A stretch of DNA of 64,000 nucleotides from Malania oleifera (Eukaryota > Streptophyta > Magnoliopsida > Santalales > Ximeniaceae), in the NCBI RefSeq assembly GCF_029873635.1, contig NC_080420.1, positions 122,334,719 to 122,398,718 on the forward strand, read 5' to 3'. The notes beneath the pieces were generated by a model. That model ran no database searches. It had not been told where the DNA came from and saw nothing but the letters and a program-made list of their open reading frames with translations. Positions 44,964-57,989 of the stretch are shown piece by piece. Within the stretch, counting starts at the first letter, position 1, and the number at the start of each line of letters is the position of its first letter. The position numbers and the translations under genes are program-made.

Positions 44964-45841
44964 TGTTAGCATTCTGGTATTGTATATAATTATATATGGA
45001 TATGTCTATTTGATTTCCGCTTCTCGCTGCTTAGGTTGATGATTGGGTTAAATTTAGTGTGGTATCTGAGCATGTTAAATGTTATAATATAAAATAAAAT
45101 AAAAAACCCATTTAAATAGCAGGTTGTTACACCTTACCTTTCCCCGGACACTGAAACACGAACTATACGGCTTCAAAACAGAGAACTGAGTTTCCAAAAC
45201 CTAAAAACCAAAGAGCAATACTTCAACGCAATCCTATTTACTACAGATCTACCGAACCAAAAACGAACTTAGACCCTTACCTCGATTTCAAGATAAAATC
45301 TGGACATCCAAGACAAAGATCCGATCCGTTACAATCGTAGAGGTTTTCCCCCTGATCTACGAAGTAACGTTGGATCGTTGATTTGGATAACAGACGGCCC
45401 GAGATCCTAGAGAGAGAGAGTCTCCTTCGAGTTTTAGAGAGAGAGAGAGATTTTGAGTTTCTTAACCACAAAGCAATGAATAAGATATTTATAATTTAGT
45501 TGACTCAGCCAGACTCGTTGACGAAGTGGAACGCTCGTTGACGAGCAGAAGAAGGGCGTTTGTTGACAACGGAGTTGGCCTTGTCGACAAGCCTGAGATT
45601 ACAAAATTTTGGAAATCTCTCGGTATCCTCTCATCGACAATCCTTTGAACCTCGCTGACAAGCCACAGAAGAGACTTCGTTGACGAGAGAAGAAGCCTCG
45701 TCAACGAGCCCTACTATTTTCACCTTTTTTAAATTCCTTCCTCTTTTTTTTTATTTGTTTAATCCACATTTTTCGGGTCGTGTTCTTATAACCTCCCCTC
45801 TTTATAAGAATTTCGTCCTCGAAATGTGTTAATTGTTTCTA

Positions 45842-47448
45842 TGTAATGACCTGCTATTTAACTTGGGGGTTTTTTTTTATTTTTTATACTATAACATTTA
45901 TAATGCTCTAATACCAAATTGGATTAAACCCAACCATCAACCTAAGCAGTGAGAAGCGGAATTCAAATAAACATAAATTATATACAATACCATAGTGGTA
46001 AAATGTTTCCTAAAATAAACATATATGATTGTTTTCCAAAAGAATACCCCCAACTGGCTAGGGCTACACAAAAATACTCCCAAAATACTCACTTTACTGT
46101 CAAGGCAATACTGAGGCCTCTTTATCTGCGAGCTTGGTCTGCTCACCTACCTGGATCACTTGAAAAATGTTAAAGTAATGGGATGAGCTAACGCTCAGTA
46201 AGACGAAATATGTTATTACTAGTGTGTGCCATATGAGTTACAATACTGTGAAAATCTATTACTATATAATCATGTATCACTGAATCTGTAAATACAATAC
46301 TAGTCATATCAACCATTACCTTTATCCCATTACCTAATATATATATATATATATAGATATATTTTCTGTCTCTGTAAATCTGTATATACATAATAATAAT
46401 TGAAAACTTCCCTCTAGATAACTGTGTGTCATGATTTAACCCCTCAAGACAAAGTTGTGCGGCCCATAGGTAGGATCTATCCAGGCTAGCCAACCAGGAT
46501 AAATCACTATACTCCATAGGTCTGATCGGCCCTCATCAACCCATATCTGATGGGGAGCCTGTCCACTCGTGGGCTCTATATGATCGACCTTTATACCACG
46601 TATTATTTAAATAGGTGGTTGCACTCTATACTGTATATAACTATGGTACTGTGGTCTGTAAACCGTATCTGTAATGGTCCATCAAGTTCTGATACTATAT
46701 AATACATCTCTATATACAACTATCTATTTTACCATGATTCTGTAATAACTGTATAAACCATGACGCTGTGATAAACTATATTTGTATCAACTGTATTTTC
46801 TGAAATAAACTGTAAAACTATATGTCATGGTACTATAAACTGTATCTATATCAACTATATTTCTATAATAAATTGTAAATCTGTATAATCATGATATTTT
46901 GAAAATGCTGTAAAACATATTCACTATCTGTATATTTTGTATAACATACTCTGAAAATACTGCAAAACATGTTTCTGTACAATATCTATATTCTCAAACC
47001 ACACAGTAATTTAAAACATATTATACATAATGGATACACTGTATTAATTCCTATTGTGAATAATAATCTGGTATAAATATATATACTATACTGAAAATCA
47101 TACTAAGTTTGCCTAACATAGCATATTTCCCTTACCTGATTTTTGCTAAAACCTCCCTACTGTAACGGGTCCTACACCCGCAAGGTTCTCCACTCAACAC
47201 CCTGAAAACAACATTCGCCAAAACAGAATATCAATATTTCTTTGCCTACATCATTGCTTACAATAGCCAGAAGGTCAAAAATTGACTAAAAGGCCTTACC
47301 CTGATTCTGGGAAGAAATTCGAATCAATCCCATTTATGATCCGCCCTAGCAGACTTGAAGAGAACTCCTCCAGGAGCGTCATGGTGGCCTCAAATGGTCG
47401 GTCTGGTGACTGACGGGGCCGAAATCTAAGAGAGATGGAGGTGGATCC

Positions 47449-47492
<44 letters not shown>

Positions 47493-47863
47493 TTTCAGTG
47501 AGATTTCTGCGCAAGAAAATGAGTTTAGCGCTATTTATATTGCGGCCTTCGTTGACGAGCCACTCGTCGACGAGTCCTGTAGAAAGTTCGTCAACAAACC
47601 TGCACCCTCGTCGATGAATTTTAGACTTCCAAAAATCCTCTCTTGGTATCTTCTCATCGAAAAAACTTGCCCTCGTCGATGAGACCCTCTTGTACCCTCA
47701 TCGACAAATCCCCTATGTTCGTCGACGAGGCCATGAGAAAACCCCCTGGGTTATTATATTCAAAATGCAATGTCATCGACGAAGTCGACTGCCTCTTTCT
47801 GTTACTGTTTCCATTTCTCTCCCTCTTTATTATTTAAATATCATTATTCTTCGGGTCGTTACA
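45842..47863 (-). mobile_element. Solo LTR of gypsy family D, TSD TTCTA
   Basis: 2022 bp, TG..CA, flanked by TTCTA at 45837-45841 and 47864-47868. It is the reverse of the D LTR at 41037-45131. It has the hairpin TGAGCTAACGCTCA (46184-46197), a (GA)n run (47455-47485), a TATA box (complement 47532-47539) and a TCGTCGACGA array (47551-47790). Confidence 0.94.
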
Positions 47864-48177
47864 TTCTAAGCCTAACCTTACCTTATGACTCAATTCTATA
47901 GAAGAGTCTAAAGTTGCCCACATAGCAGCTCCGGCTCAAGTTTATTACATACCCTCATATATGGTGAAGGAATATCGTGGTTACAACATAATGCTTTGGA
48001 AGATTACAATACACATACAAAACTCTCTCGAAGACCATATCTAAAATAATTTGAACCACCTATTCTACCATACGTATATACATTCTTACTTACATGCTAT
48101 TCTACTTACTTGTCTAACTCTAACTATCTCTAAATAACCAAGGGTACTTCTGGCATATCTCTAACTATAATTCCCAT

Positions 48178-48520
48178 GAAACTTCCTCCACTACGTGATT
48201 ATGTCATAGTACCTTCACCAACAGTATCTCCTTAGTCTGTAACTACTGCACCTTCTGATCTAATATCTGTACTAGAACCTCTTCGTTTGCTAATACATCA
48301 CTGATCTTCAGAGGTTCGTAACTCAACACATGAAAAAGGCCTGACACATACTTCCTCAGTACAAACATGTGAAACACGTCATGAACTCTGAATAGTGCTA
48401 GGGGTAATGCCACTAAATAAGCAAACGAACCTACCCTTTCCAGAATCTCGAATAACCCAATGTACCGAGGGCTTAGTTTCCCCTTCTTCCTAAACCTCAT
48501 TACTCATTTCATCAGAGCGA
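48178..48520 (-). pseudogene. Gypsy C integrase C-terminus
   Basis: The frame 48243-48500 reads MRFRKKGKLSPRYIGLFEIL, RVGSFAYLVALP, FRVHDVFHMFVLRKYV and LSYEPLKISDVLANEEVLVQ, aligning with the same part of elements E and A. A stop near 48242 cuts off the chromodomain-like tail, which continues in pieces to about 48178. Confidence 0.8.
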
Positions 48521-48671
48521 TCTTTAGGAATACCATATCTCCTGCCTCGAACTCTACCTCTCGTCGACGAGTATCTGCATAACTCTTCTGCCGACTCTGA
48601 GCTACCCTGATTCTTTCTCTAATGAGCTCAACATTTGCAGAGGCCTCCTGAATCAGTTCTTATCCTAGTAT

Positions 48672-49173
48672 TTACCGATCGCCTACTTGATCCCAGTACA
48701 ACAAAGACCGACACCGATGATCATACAATGCCTCATATGATGCCATCTCTATATTGGCCCGGTAGCTATTATTATACTCAAATTCCATAAACAATAGATA
48801 CCATATCCAAATGTCCCCAAAATCAAGTACACATGCCCGCAACATATCCTCTAACGTTTGAATAGTCCTCTCGAATTGTGCATCCGTCTGCGGGTGAAAT
48901 GATGTACTAAATGTAAGCTGCGATCCCAAGGCATCCTGTAGACTCTTTCAGAATTGAGAGGTAAAATGTGGTTCTCGATCTGAATTGATAGAAACCGGGA
49001 TACAATGGAGTCGTACAATCTCCTGCACATATAGCTCTACCAGCCTATTGAGAGAATAGCTGGCTCTGATTGGAATGAAATGTGTAGTCTTTGTCAACCG
49101 ATCTACTATAACCCCTATAGCATTCTACCCATGTACCGCCATAGGTAACCTCGATACGAAATCCATCGAGATA
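48672..49173 (-). pseudogene. Gypsy C integrase core, C-half
   Basis: The frame 48672-48929 reads MGSQLTFSTSFHPQTDAQFE, RTIQTLEDMLRACVLDFGD and FEYNNSYRANIEMASYEALY, the third part of the gypsy integrase core with the catalytic Glu in (F)ERT. The first Asp region (VDRLTK-like) lies at about 49060-49130 in broken frames. The E solo LTR interrupts it at 49174. Confidence 0.8.
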
Positions 49174-51657
49174 TGTCATGACGCCCCGATTTCCATACAA
49201 TTTTTTTTATAATAAATAAATTAATTACATATTTACACGTCATCCATAACATTCACAAATCGGCCATGTCAACAACCCTACTACCATTCGTACGACCCGA
49301 CCCGCATTGGGTATCGGGTAAAAAGTCATTTTATTTATAAAACCTAACAGCGGAAGACAATGTATTTATATCATTCAGAATACAATACCTAGAGTATCTA
49401 CATACACACATATACATCATTATCACAAACTCAAAAACTACTCAACACTAGGGGAATTACACCTCCCCTAGTCCAGAAACTTGCCCTGTGTGTCAGGGTC
49501 TCAGCTCCCAATGGTCACGGAACTCTATTGCCTGACCTATCTCTATCCCCTGAAAAATTTAGATAATTTGGGTGAGACACATATCAATAAGAAGGAATAA
49601 ATTATTTAGAGTGTGTGGCCATATGAGTACAATTATAATACACTTTACTTTTCAAATCATCATTTCACCTGAGAAAATACACTAGCAAATATATTCTTAT
49701 AATCATATAGATATACAACACAAGCTTTTATAAGCTTTAAAACCATTTCTTAAATTCAATGATTTCCAACACATATTTCCCCGCGAAGTTCCTAAGAATA
49801 GGGAAGATTACCCGCTCATATAGGTAACTTCTCTCCGCCCTAACACGTTATGCAGCCGGGTATGGCCACATATGATACCTATCAGGGCACTCACCTTACT
49901 CAGTAAGCCCCTAGGTGGAGAGTTTCACTTTGCCTCAATTATTTATGTCATTAACTCACACAGTTCATTTCTCATATTTAACATTCTTTATTTCTCAATT
50001 TCCATTCTTTCTTTCATTTTTCATTTTAGCCAATTTTATCATTCTTTCATTTTTCGTTTTCATTTTACTTTTCGGCTCATGAGTATCCTTGGTATCAAAT
50101 ACCAACATCGCGTCTGTAACTCACGGTCACCTTAAGGATCTTTCTATCCACGTCATGCTTCCCCCCATGGTCAAGGTTGTGCGGCCCGAAGGCTGGATCT
50201 AACCGCGGTTGGCCGACCCAGTTAGATCAAATATCATATCACATATCACGTCTGTAGTACGACTGGCCGACCTATAGCCCTGACACGGACTCAGGGGGCC
50301 CACAACCTTGGCTCAGTCGACTGTCACGTCACATACTCCAAGAGTCCGTGTGATTGCACTAATACCACTAGCAATGGTACCATACTCAATATAATAACCA
50401 TCTATCAGGGTTCACTACCACATACCCACAATCATTATGCGGTATTGGCATTTCATCAATCATATTTCAGTATATCTCAATTCAGTTCAACATAAATATT
50501 CTCATCTTTTTCTGTGCACATTTCATCATCTTGTAATAATATATATCATATTTCACGTATTTTCACATTTTTCCAAAATACTCATACTAGTAATTTGTAC
50601 AAACTCATTTCTCATGCAAATAATTTCCACTCACATATAAATATCACATTTCATTATTTTTCACTAATCACTTCATTCATTCTCATTTCAATATTTTCTT
50701 AGAAAATACCCATCGTTATATTTCACATTTTTCAACACATGTCATGTGCCACACAGTTTTCATCTAATATTCATAACATATTATTTTCACACTCCAAAAT
50801 ATCACAATTTAAAATCACTCAAATGCCACACAATTTATCTGATATTTATATTGTAATAATTTTCAGACAAAATACCATAAGCATATTTTCACATATTAAT
50901 TTAAACAGTAATTCTAAAAATACCGCTATAATTTATTCCCCTTACCTGACTTACTGAGAGTTTCGTTAGGACCCAAAGCCTACGCCCTTAGCACCGAAAA
51001 TTCAAATCATACAATTTGCATTTTTCTTAAGATTAATTAACCTATTTTTCCAAAATAATACTTATCTAACCTTTCCTAAGTTTCATATACCTCAAATTAA
51101 CATTTAAATGAATATTTAACACCCCCACTTAATTTTCTGAATTTTTTCTGTGGGTCCTAAAATTACACCTGCGGTGCTCACCTGAGCCCTAAATTCCGAA
51201 CATTCTATTTCAACTTCAGATGCTCAACATTTTAGTATTTCTAAATTAATCCTAATTAATTAAAAATAAACCCCTTAATAACCTCTGTACCCCAAATTTA
51301 AGATTTTGCCCACGACGACCCCACGAGAATTCCGTCCAACTAGACTTGTGGAGAATTATCCCTAAATTCTCGTGGTGGTATCCGTTCGTCAATCAGGCTT
51401 ATAATTTGCAAGAAATTAAAGAAAAACGAAAAATTGGCTTACCCTAGGAGATACGTCTACACCGCTCCTACCATTGATCCGCTCCGGTAGAAATGACAGC
51501 AGCGGAGAATGGAGTCCAGCGGTATCTTCCGATTTTTGATCGGACGAAAATCTGCCACGTAACTGAGGAGAGAGGGATAGAGAATGAAGAAGAAGAAGCA
51601 AAGGGGGGGGCATGAATTTCAAGAAGACACCTAAAGCTTCTTTGAAGCTTTAGGTGA

Positions 51658-51700
<43 letters not shown>

Positions 51701-51905
51701 TAAAAATAATAATAATAAATATAATAATAAAATATTTAATTAATATTAATAATAATATATTTATTAATAAAAATAAAAATAAATTTTAATTATTTTTTTT
51801 CTTTTTATAAATTCGATTAATTAATTAATTAATTAATTTTTATTTTTATTTTTATTTTGGGAATCACTCCACTAATATTCTATAGCTATTTTTGGGGTTA
51901 TTACA
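49174..51905 (-). mobile_element. Solo LTR of gypsy family E inside gypsy C integrase
   Basis: About 2.7 kb, homologous to 9813-12418 throughout and ending GGGGTTATTACA. The integrase reading resumes directly after it (..ATCCATCGAGATATG / ATATGCTCTC..), giving a probable ATATG duplication, though the exact left end is uncertain by a few bases. It carries a near-perfect hairpin at 51627-51655 (CACCTAAAGCTTC and its complement). Confidence 0.88.
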
Positions 51906-52290
51906 TATGCTCTCATTTCCACTTGGAAATGTCAAGTGATTGAAAGGGTCCTACTGGCCTCTGGTGTTCTGCCTTGACCTGCTGACATGTCAAACACTGC
52001 TTTACGAAACGGGTAATCTCTCTTTTCATGTTCGACCACCATAAAGATTCCCTTAGATTTCTGCACATCTTCTTACTTCCTAGATGTACAGTGTAGAGCG
52101 AACGATATACCTCCTCTAGAATGACTCGTTTAATCTTGGCGTCATTCGGTACACAAACCCTGCTGTGGAATCTCAATATCCCATCATCAGAGATATTGAA
52201 ATTCGGCTTTAAACGACTGTGTACCCCTTCCACAACCTCTACCAGCTCTTCATCTGTCATCTAAGATGTTCAGATCCTCTCCCTATAAGG
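51906..52290 (-). pseudogene. Gypsy C integrase zinc domain
   Basis: The frame 51913-52260 includes FHSRVCVPNDAKIKRVILEE, the HHCC region (YTVHLGSKKMCRNLRESLWW, then FVKQCLTCQQVKAEHQRP) and the start of the core (DISKWK). It is the direct continuation of the interrupted core at 48672-49173. Confidence 0.85.
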
Positions 52291-52375
52291 TCAGGTGTAC
52301 CACCAAGCTAGCAAGAAAAGCCTGGTGATTTCCTTCCACTACTTCCAAGCTTAACCTTTCTAGGTCCATACAGAT

Positions 52376-53070
52376 CTAATGCTGAACTCCCACTACTGAG
52401 ACTGACGCATCAACGGACTTCTGACTCAGATCATCAGTTACAACATTTGCTTTTCTTAGGTGATAGTTAATGGTATAGTCGTAGCCCTTTATCAACTCAA
52501 GCCATTTACGTTGTCTTATATTCAGCTCATTCTGGGTGAAAATGTACTTAAGACTTTTATGATTAATAAAAATCTTGCACATTTTACCATATAGGTAGTG
52601 CCTCCAAATTTTCAATGCATACAATACTGCTACCAATTCCATATCATATGTCGGGTAGTTCTTCTCGTACTCCTTGAGTTGATGAGAAGCATAAGCAATC
52701 ACCCTTCCATGCTGCATTAGAACACACTCGATACCTTTCTTAGAGGCATCACTGAAGATAACAAATCCACCACCTCCATATGGAATGGTCAGAACTAGAT
52801 CAGAAACCAACCGCTGTTTCAGCTCCTAGAAACTCAGCTTGCACTTATTCGTCTAATCACACTTCACATTCTTCCTTGTGAGTCGTGTCAATGGACCTAA
52901 TAAACTGGAGAACCCTTCTACGAACCGTCAGTAATATCCTACAAGACCTATAAAATTTTTTACCTCCTAAACATTCATCAGCCTTGCCCAGTCCACTACC
53001 GCTTCTATTTTACTCGGATCTACTGATACCCCTTCTTTGGACACTACATGTCCTAGAAATGCAATTTAGA
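52376..53070 (-). pseudogene. Gypsy C RNase H and RT remnant
   Basis: The frame 52376-52810 has [55 protein letters not shown] and KANVVTDDLSQKS, the gypsy RNase H blocks. RT thumb homology (KNVKCD.TNKCKLSF-like) follows in broken frames to about 53060, where the element is truncated. Confidence 0.82.
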
Positions 53071-53696
53071 ACTTGTGTGTCTTTGCAAATTCATTGCAAG
53101 ACTCAAAAGCTTCTTTGGTGATTATTGAAAAAATATTTTTGAAGCAAATCTCTATTGCTACCTAAACTTGATTATAAAAATACATTTGTGGTAGACATAA
53201 TATTGTGCATTGATAAATATTTGAAGTGCATTATATCTTGAATCAAGGAACTCATTCATTAGCATCTCTCACATTATCATATACCTTATTTGATTGAGAG
53301 ATATATTTGACATACTCACTTGAGCATTAATTCTCTATCATACTTGAGTGCATTGATCATACTATGCTTATTGCTGGTACATACTTACTTATTGGAGAAG
53401 CATTGATATTGTACACAAAATTTATATTGTTTATCTGTTGTATTCCAAGCGTGGCCTGAGGGGGTGTTGATCTAACCCGTAAGAATTGGTTGTAAAGGTT
53501 GGGGTCAACCCTGTTAATCTGACCTGGGGTTTCCCTTGCCCAGTAAGGAAAGGGTATTGTAAGCGGTGTTGCTCCACTCATGAAGTAAGCTTTAGTGGAA
53601 TTCTTGGGCTTGCAAGCTAGAGGCAAGGACGTAAGCAGTATTGACTGAACCCTGATAATATATCTTGTGTCTGCTCTTAAATTCGTGCACTTTAAT
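53070..53696 (+). repeat. SIRE-like copia LTR fragment, left part
   Basis: It matches the reverse complement of the copia-2 LTR around 27500-27730: TCCAAGCGTGGCCTGAGGGG, GTAAAGGTTGGGGTCAACCC, GACGTAAGCAGT and ATATCTTGTGTCTGCTCTTA. It is therefore a plus-oriented relative of copia-2. Family A inserted at 53697, and the rest is at 62378-62596. Confidence 0.75.
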
Positions 53697-55479
53697 TGTC
53701 ACGCCCCAAACCCGGAAATGAGACCTAGCGGTGAAAATGTAAACCAACCAGTTCCTGTATCATACAAAACATCCAAGATATAGAATTAGAATGAGGGTCT
53801 GACCTCGTGGGGTTCCCAGGCACCCTATACACATCCAAATATAACAGAATATACGCAGCAGAATAAGGTATTTATATATATATATATATGCAGTACCATA
53901 CCAGAGTCTCAATAAGAGCATAACAGACTCTATCATACAACGTAAAACTGGATGCCCAACACATCTCAAAATGGCAACCCATCAAAACACAGTCCTAGCA
54001 CTTACCCAAGTGCTAACCATGGTACACCATCCACTATGCTTCCTACACCAGGACACTAGTTCCGGTTACTCGAAGGACCTGTAAAAATGTATGTATAATA
54101 GGGGTGAGACACCTCTCAGTTAGGAAGAACATAGGTTATATCAATATGTGGCATTTGAGTGTTATCATGATTCAACATACACACAGTTAAATGCAATCCA
54201 TTACTAATTTTACACAGTGCACACAAGTACACACACATATGATCAGCAATCCCGGTGTCGTCACACCCATCGGCCAGAAATCGGCTCGCAACATACGGCG
54301 TTGGGCCATAGTCGACCCGCGAACATGGCACCACCGACACATGGCTAGTCCCCGACTCCCATGGCATCGTACCGGAGCTCAACTGGTGGATCAACACCCT
54401 TCAGCCTGATCTGCCGGAATAGGCTCACACCCTCGGATATAAAGTCGGACACTCTCAGTACCTAGAACAATTCAAAACCGCGTTCCTACTAGCATTTCAT
54501 CCAATCACACACACACATGCATGTTCATACAACCAAACAAACCACACCCATTTGGTAATCTAAAATCATGGTTTTCCAAACAATACAGTTTAAAACAAGT
54601 CAAGGCACGACCATCCCTATAACACAATATAAATCAACATATATGTTCAGTTTTCAACAAAACCAGGGATGCAGCCCGTCGCCCCCTTTTTCCCAAAACT
54701 GTAATCATGAAAAACTCATAGTTTTCCTGTTAAATCCCCTCAAATGAGTAACCAAAACACACACAGGACCGTGGACCACAGTTCCACCAAGTCCAATTTC
54801 AAAAATAACCAATATAAACACAATTCCCTTTACCTTTTCCCCGAATAGCAAATCCTAAACTCTAAGGTCCCTAAACAATGAACCGAGTTCCAAAACCTAC
54901 AACCAACAGTACAAAATATACTCACAACAATGTTCTCTACTAAACTATCAGATCAGAATTGAAAATCGAGCCTTACCTCGATTTTAAGCCGAAACCTGAA
55001 AATCTCCGAAATAGGATTCCGATTCGTAGAATTTGTAGAGAATCCTTCCATGGTCCTCGTGGTAACTTCAGATTTACGATTCTCGCGACGAACGACGAAG
55101 AAATCTAGAGAGATGAAGAGTAGGGAGAGTTCTAGAGAGAGAGAGAGAGAGAGAGGATTTAGTTTTCTTAGTTGAGAAGTAAATACAATTGATATTTATA
55201 GCCCTTTGACTCGGGCGTCCTCGCCAACGAAATGGTGTACTCGTCGACGAGTCTGCCATTGCCTTCGTCGACGAAGCGGTGGCCTCGTCGACGAGCCTGA
55301 GATCCCCAGTTTCCCAAAATCTCTTGGCTTCTCCTCGTCGACGAACCTCTGAACTTCATCGACGAGACTTACATGAACTTCATCGACGAACCCTGACTTC
55401 ATCGATGAATCTTGCTAAATCCCCAATTTGCCCCTCTCTTATTTATTCAAACCCATATATCACGGTTCGGGTTCTTACA
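53697..55479 (-). repeat. 3' LTR of gypsy A
   Basis: 1783 bp. It has the hairpin TGAGACACCTCTCA (54105-54118), an acceptor-like AG (element strand) at 54079-54080, a donor-like AAAAG/GTAAAGGGA with its GT at 54832-54833, a donor-like GAG/GTAAGGC with its GT at 54975-54976, TATAAATA (complement 55193-55200) and a TCGTCGACGA array (55216-55412). Confidence 0.93.
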
Positions 55480-55748
55480 ATCTCCCCTCCTTACAAAAAT
55501 TTTATCCTCAAAATTTGCCATCTCCCATCCACAAACTCATACATACAACTGAATACATACACGTAACTCTAGAGAAAACTGGCGACTACTACAACGAAAC
55601 CCCATTATACTGATATATACACACCCTCACTTATGGCGGAGGAATACTGTGGTTACAACATAAACTGTCTCAGGAGTTCACAAAATACATACACACTCCC
55701 GACGACTAACTACCTATCCCAACCCAAAGTAGGATAATATACATATGC

Positions 55749-56200
55749 TCAAAACAACTGCGGATACTTCCGGCGTATTTCCATTTCTAGTTCCCAAGAA
55801 GCTTCCTCAATCTCGTGGTTTCGCCACATTACCTTCACTAACGGTATCTCTTTAGTATAAAACTTCTGAACTTTATGGTCCAGAACCTGAACAGGTATCT
55901 CCTCATACGCTAATGTATCCCCAATTTTCAACTCATCATAACTGATAACATGTGATGAATCCAGTATGTACCTCTTCAACATGGACACGTGAAACACATC
56001 ATGGACCCTCGAGAGTGCTAGGGGTAGTGCAATCCTGTAAGCTACCAAACCCACTCGCTCAAGTACCTCTAATGGCCCGATATACCTCGGGCTCAGCTTG
56101 CCCTTCCTCCCAAATCTCATCAACCCTTTCATCGAAGCGATACGCAGAAATACCTTACCCCTCACCTCGAACTCGAAGTCATGGCAGCGAACATCTACGT
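55749..56200 (-). pseudogene. Gypsy A integrase C-terminus with chromodomain-like tail
   Basis: The frame 55749-56165 reads MRFGRKGKLSPRYIGPLEVL, RVHDVFHVSMLKRYILD and IPLVKVMWRNHEIEEASWEL. It is the best-preserved chromo-like tail in the window and runs to ..YPQLF, the normal end. The frame is closed upstream at about 56200 (a stop where KSYAD-like sequence is expected). Confidence 0.87.
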
Positions 56201-56209
56201 AACTCTTCT

Positions 56210-57100
56210 ACCGACTCTGAGCTAATCTAATCCTCTTCCGGATCAAACCCACCATCTCAGATGCCTGCTGCACAAGCTTAGGTCCTAACACCTGACGTTT
56301 TCCAACCTCATCCCAACACAAAGGAGATCGACACCTCTAACCATACAAAGCCTCGAACGGTGTCATCCCGATATTAGCCTGGAAGTTGTTATTATAAGCG
56401 AACTCTACTAGTGGCATAAATTGTATCTAGCTACCACTGAAGTCTAACACACAAGCTCGCAACATATCCTCCAAGATTTGTATCGTCCTCTCCGATTGTC
56501 CATCAGTCTAAGGGTGGAACGTTGTACTAAAAGTAAGCTTCGTCCCCTATGCCTCTTGCAAGCTCATCCGGAATCGAGAAGTAAACCTCGGGTCTCGATT
56601 TGACACAATGGACACCGGTACTCCATGCATTCTCATAATCTCATGCATATACATATCTGCTAACCTACTCAAAGGATAGCCAAACTTCATCGGTATGAAA
56701 TGAGTAGATTTTGTCAACCTGTCCACGATCACCCAGATAGCATTCTGCCCGTGAAGTGCTGGCGGCAATCTAGTCACAAAATCCATGGAAATATGCTCCC
56801 ATTTCCACACCGAAATAGGCAAAGGTTGCAAAGGCCCTGTCGGCCTCTGATGTTTAGCTTTCACCTGCTAACACGTCAGACACTATTCCACGAACTGAGC
56901 AATCTGCCTCTTCATACCAGACCACTAGAAGGTTTCGCATAAGTCATGATACATCTTCGTACTTCCAGGATGTACCATATATAAAGAACGATGCGCTTAT
57001 TCTAGAATCATCCTTCTGATCTTATCATCGTTTCGAACACATAACCTGGTCCCAAACCTCAACACACCTCCCTTAGAGATGTTAAACTCTATAGCCAATC
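56210..57100 (-). pseudogene. Gypsy A integrase zinc domain and core
   Basis: The frame 56547-56864 holds [40 protein letters not shown] and [11 protein letters not shown] (both Asp of the core). The Glu-containing third part and the HHCC domain lie in broken frames on either side, at 56260-56540 and 56865-57060. Confidence 0.82.
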
Positions 57101-57101
57101 T

Positions 57102-57830
57102 TTACTGTACCTTTTCCATAACCTCCGCCAACTCTACATCACTAGTCTGCGCGGCCTTAATACGCTCAAACAAAGTCAACTGGACCACCAAACTAGCAAG
57201 ATAAGTCTGATGATCACCAACCACCAACTCCACGCCAAGGCTTCCCAGATCTCGTATGATATGATGCTGAGCTACAACTATCAAAACTACCGCAGGCTCC
57301 GACTTCCGACTCAACGCATTAGCTACCACATTAGCCTTTCCCAGGTGATAACTGATCGTGCAATCGTAGTCCTTAATCAACTCAAATCATAGTCTCTACC
57401 TCATATTCAACTCTTTCTGCATGAAGAAATACCAAAGGCTCTTATGATCAGTGAAGATCTCACACTGCACAGCATATAGATAGTGTCGCCAGATCTTCAG
57501 TGCATATACAACAACAGCCAATTCTAGATCATGTGTAGAATAATTCTTCTCATATTCCTTCAGTTGCCGAGAAGCATAAGCTACTACCTTACTTTATTGC
57601 ATAAGCACACATCACAAACCCTTTAGAGACGCATCGCTATAAATCACAAACCCACCATCCCCCGAAAGAATGGTCAACACTAGAGCGGTAACCAGCCGGT
57701 GCTTCAACTCCTGAAAGCACTGCTCGCAATCACTAGTCCACTCAAACTGCACCCCCTTCCTGGTCAATCGAGTCAGAGGCCCAAACAATTTAGAGAACCC
57801 CTCCACGAATCGACGATAATAACCCGCCAG
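57102..57830 (-). pseudogene. Gypsy A RNase H
   Basis: Frames 57612-57806 ([35 protein letters not shown]) and 57102-57380 ([30 protein letters not shown]) cover the two ends of the domain. The middle ([15 protein letters not shown].., FTDHKSL) is readable between them across stops. Confidence 0.85.
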
Positions 57831-57989
57831 TTACAGAAAACTCTGAATCTCCTACACATTCTTCGGCCTCACCCAATCAACCACAGCTTCAATCTTGCTA
57901 GGATCAACTGAGATACCATCACCAGTAACCATATGACCTAAGAATGCTATCTGACTCAACCAAAATTCACACTTCTTTAGTTTAGCATA

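Larger units (their letters stand above)
41037..45131 (+). mobile_element. Solo LTR of gypsy family D, TSD CCTTA, split by a B LTR
   Basis: TG at 41037 and CA at 45131, flanked by CCTTA (41032-41036 and 45132-45136). Without the nested B LTR it is about 2.0 kb and matches the reversed copy at 45842-47863. It shows, in order, a TCGTCGACGA array (41118-41385), TATAAATAG (41389-41397), donor-like and acceptor-like sites, and the hairpin TGAGCTTTGGCTCA (42690-42703). Its insertion point splits the donor-like site of the C LTR (..CCCCTTA/CCTTACC). Confidence 0.94.
37059..45790 (-). repeat. 3' LTR of gypsy family C, split by nested B and D LTRs
   Basis: Pieces are 37059-37818, 40191-41036 and 45132-45790, about 2.25 kb together. 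They join correctly across two insertions with target duplications ATAAA and CCTTA. It starts (A)GTAACGCCCC and ends GTTCTTATA, decayed from TG..CA. It matches the LTR at 62597-64000. It ends with a decayed CGTTGACGAAG/CGTCAACGAG array (45513-45712) and a TATA box (complement at 45486-45493), then the polypurine tract complement ACCTCCCCTC at 45791. Confidence 0.85.
45791..53070 (-). mobile_element. Internal region of gypsy family C, truncated
   Basis: It starts with the polypurine tract next to the C LTR and carries integrase, RNase H and the end of RT on the minus strand. It is cut by a D solo LTR (45842-47863) and an E solo LTR (49174-51905). Homology to the other gypsy elements stops at about 53070 in RT; gag, protease and the 5' LTR are missing and copia LTR sequence follows. 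The remnant is therefore the 3' half of one element. Confidence 0.85.

Noticed and set aside
53400..53696. A host gene 5' UTR before gypsy A
   Set aside because: It aligns with the reverse complement of the copia-2 LTR, so it is a copia LTR fragment.
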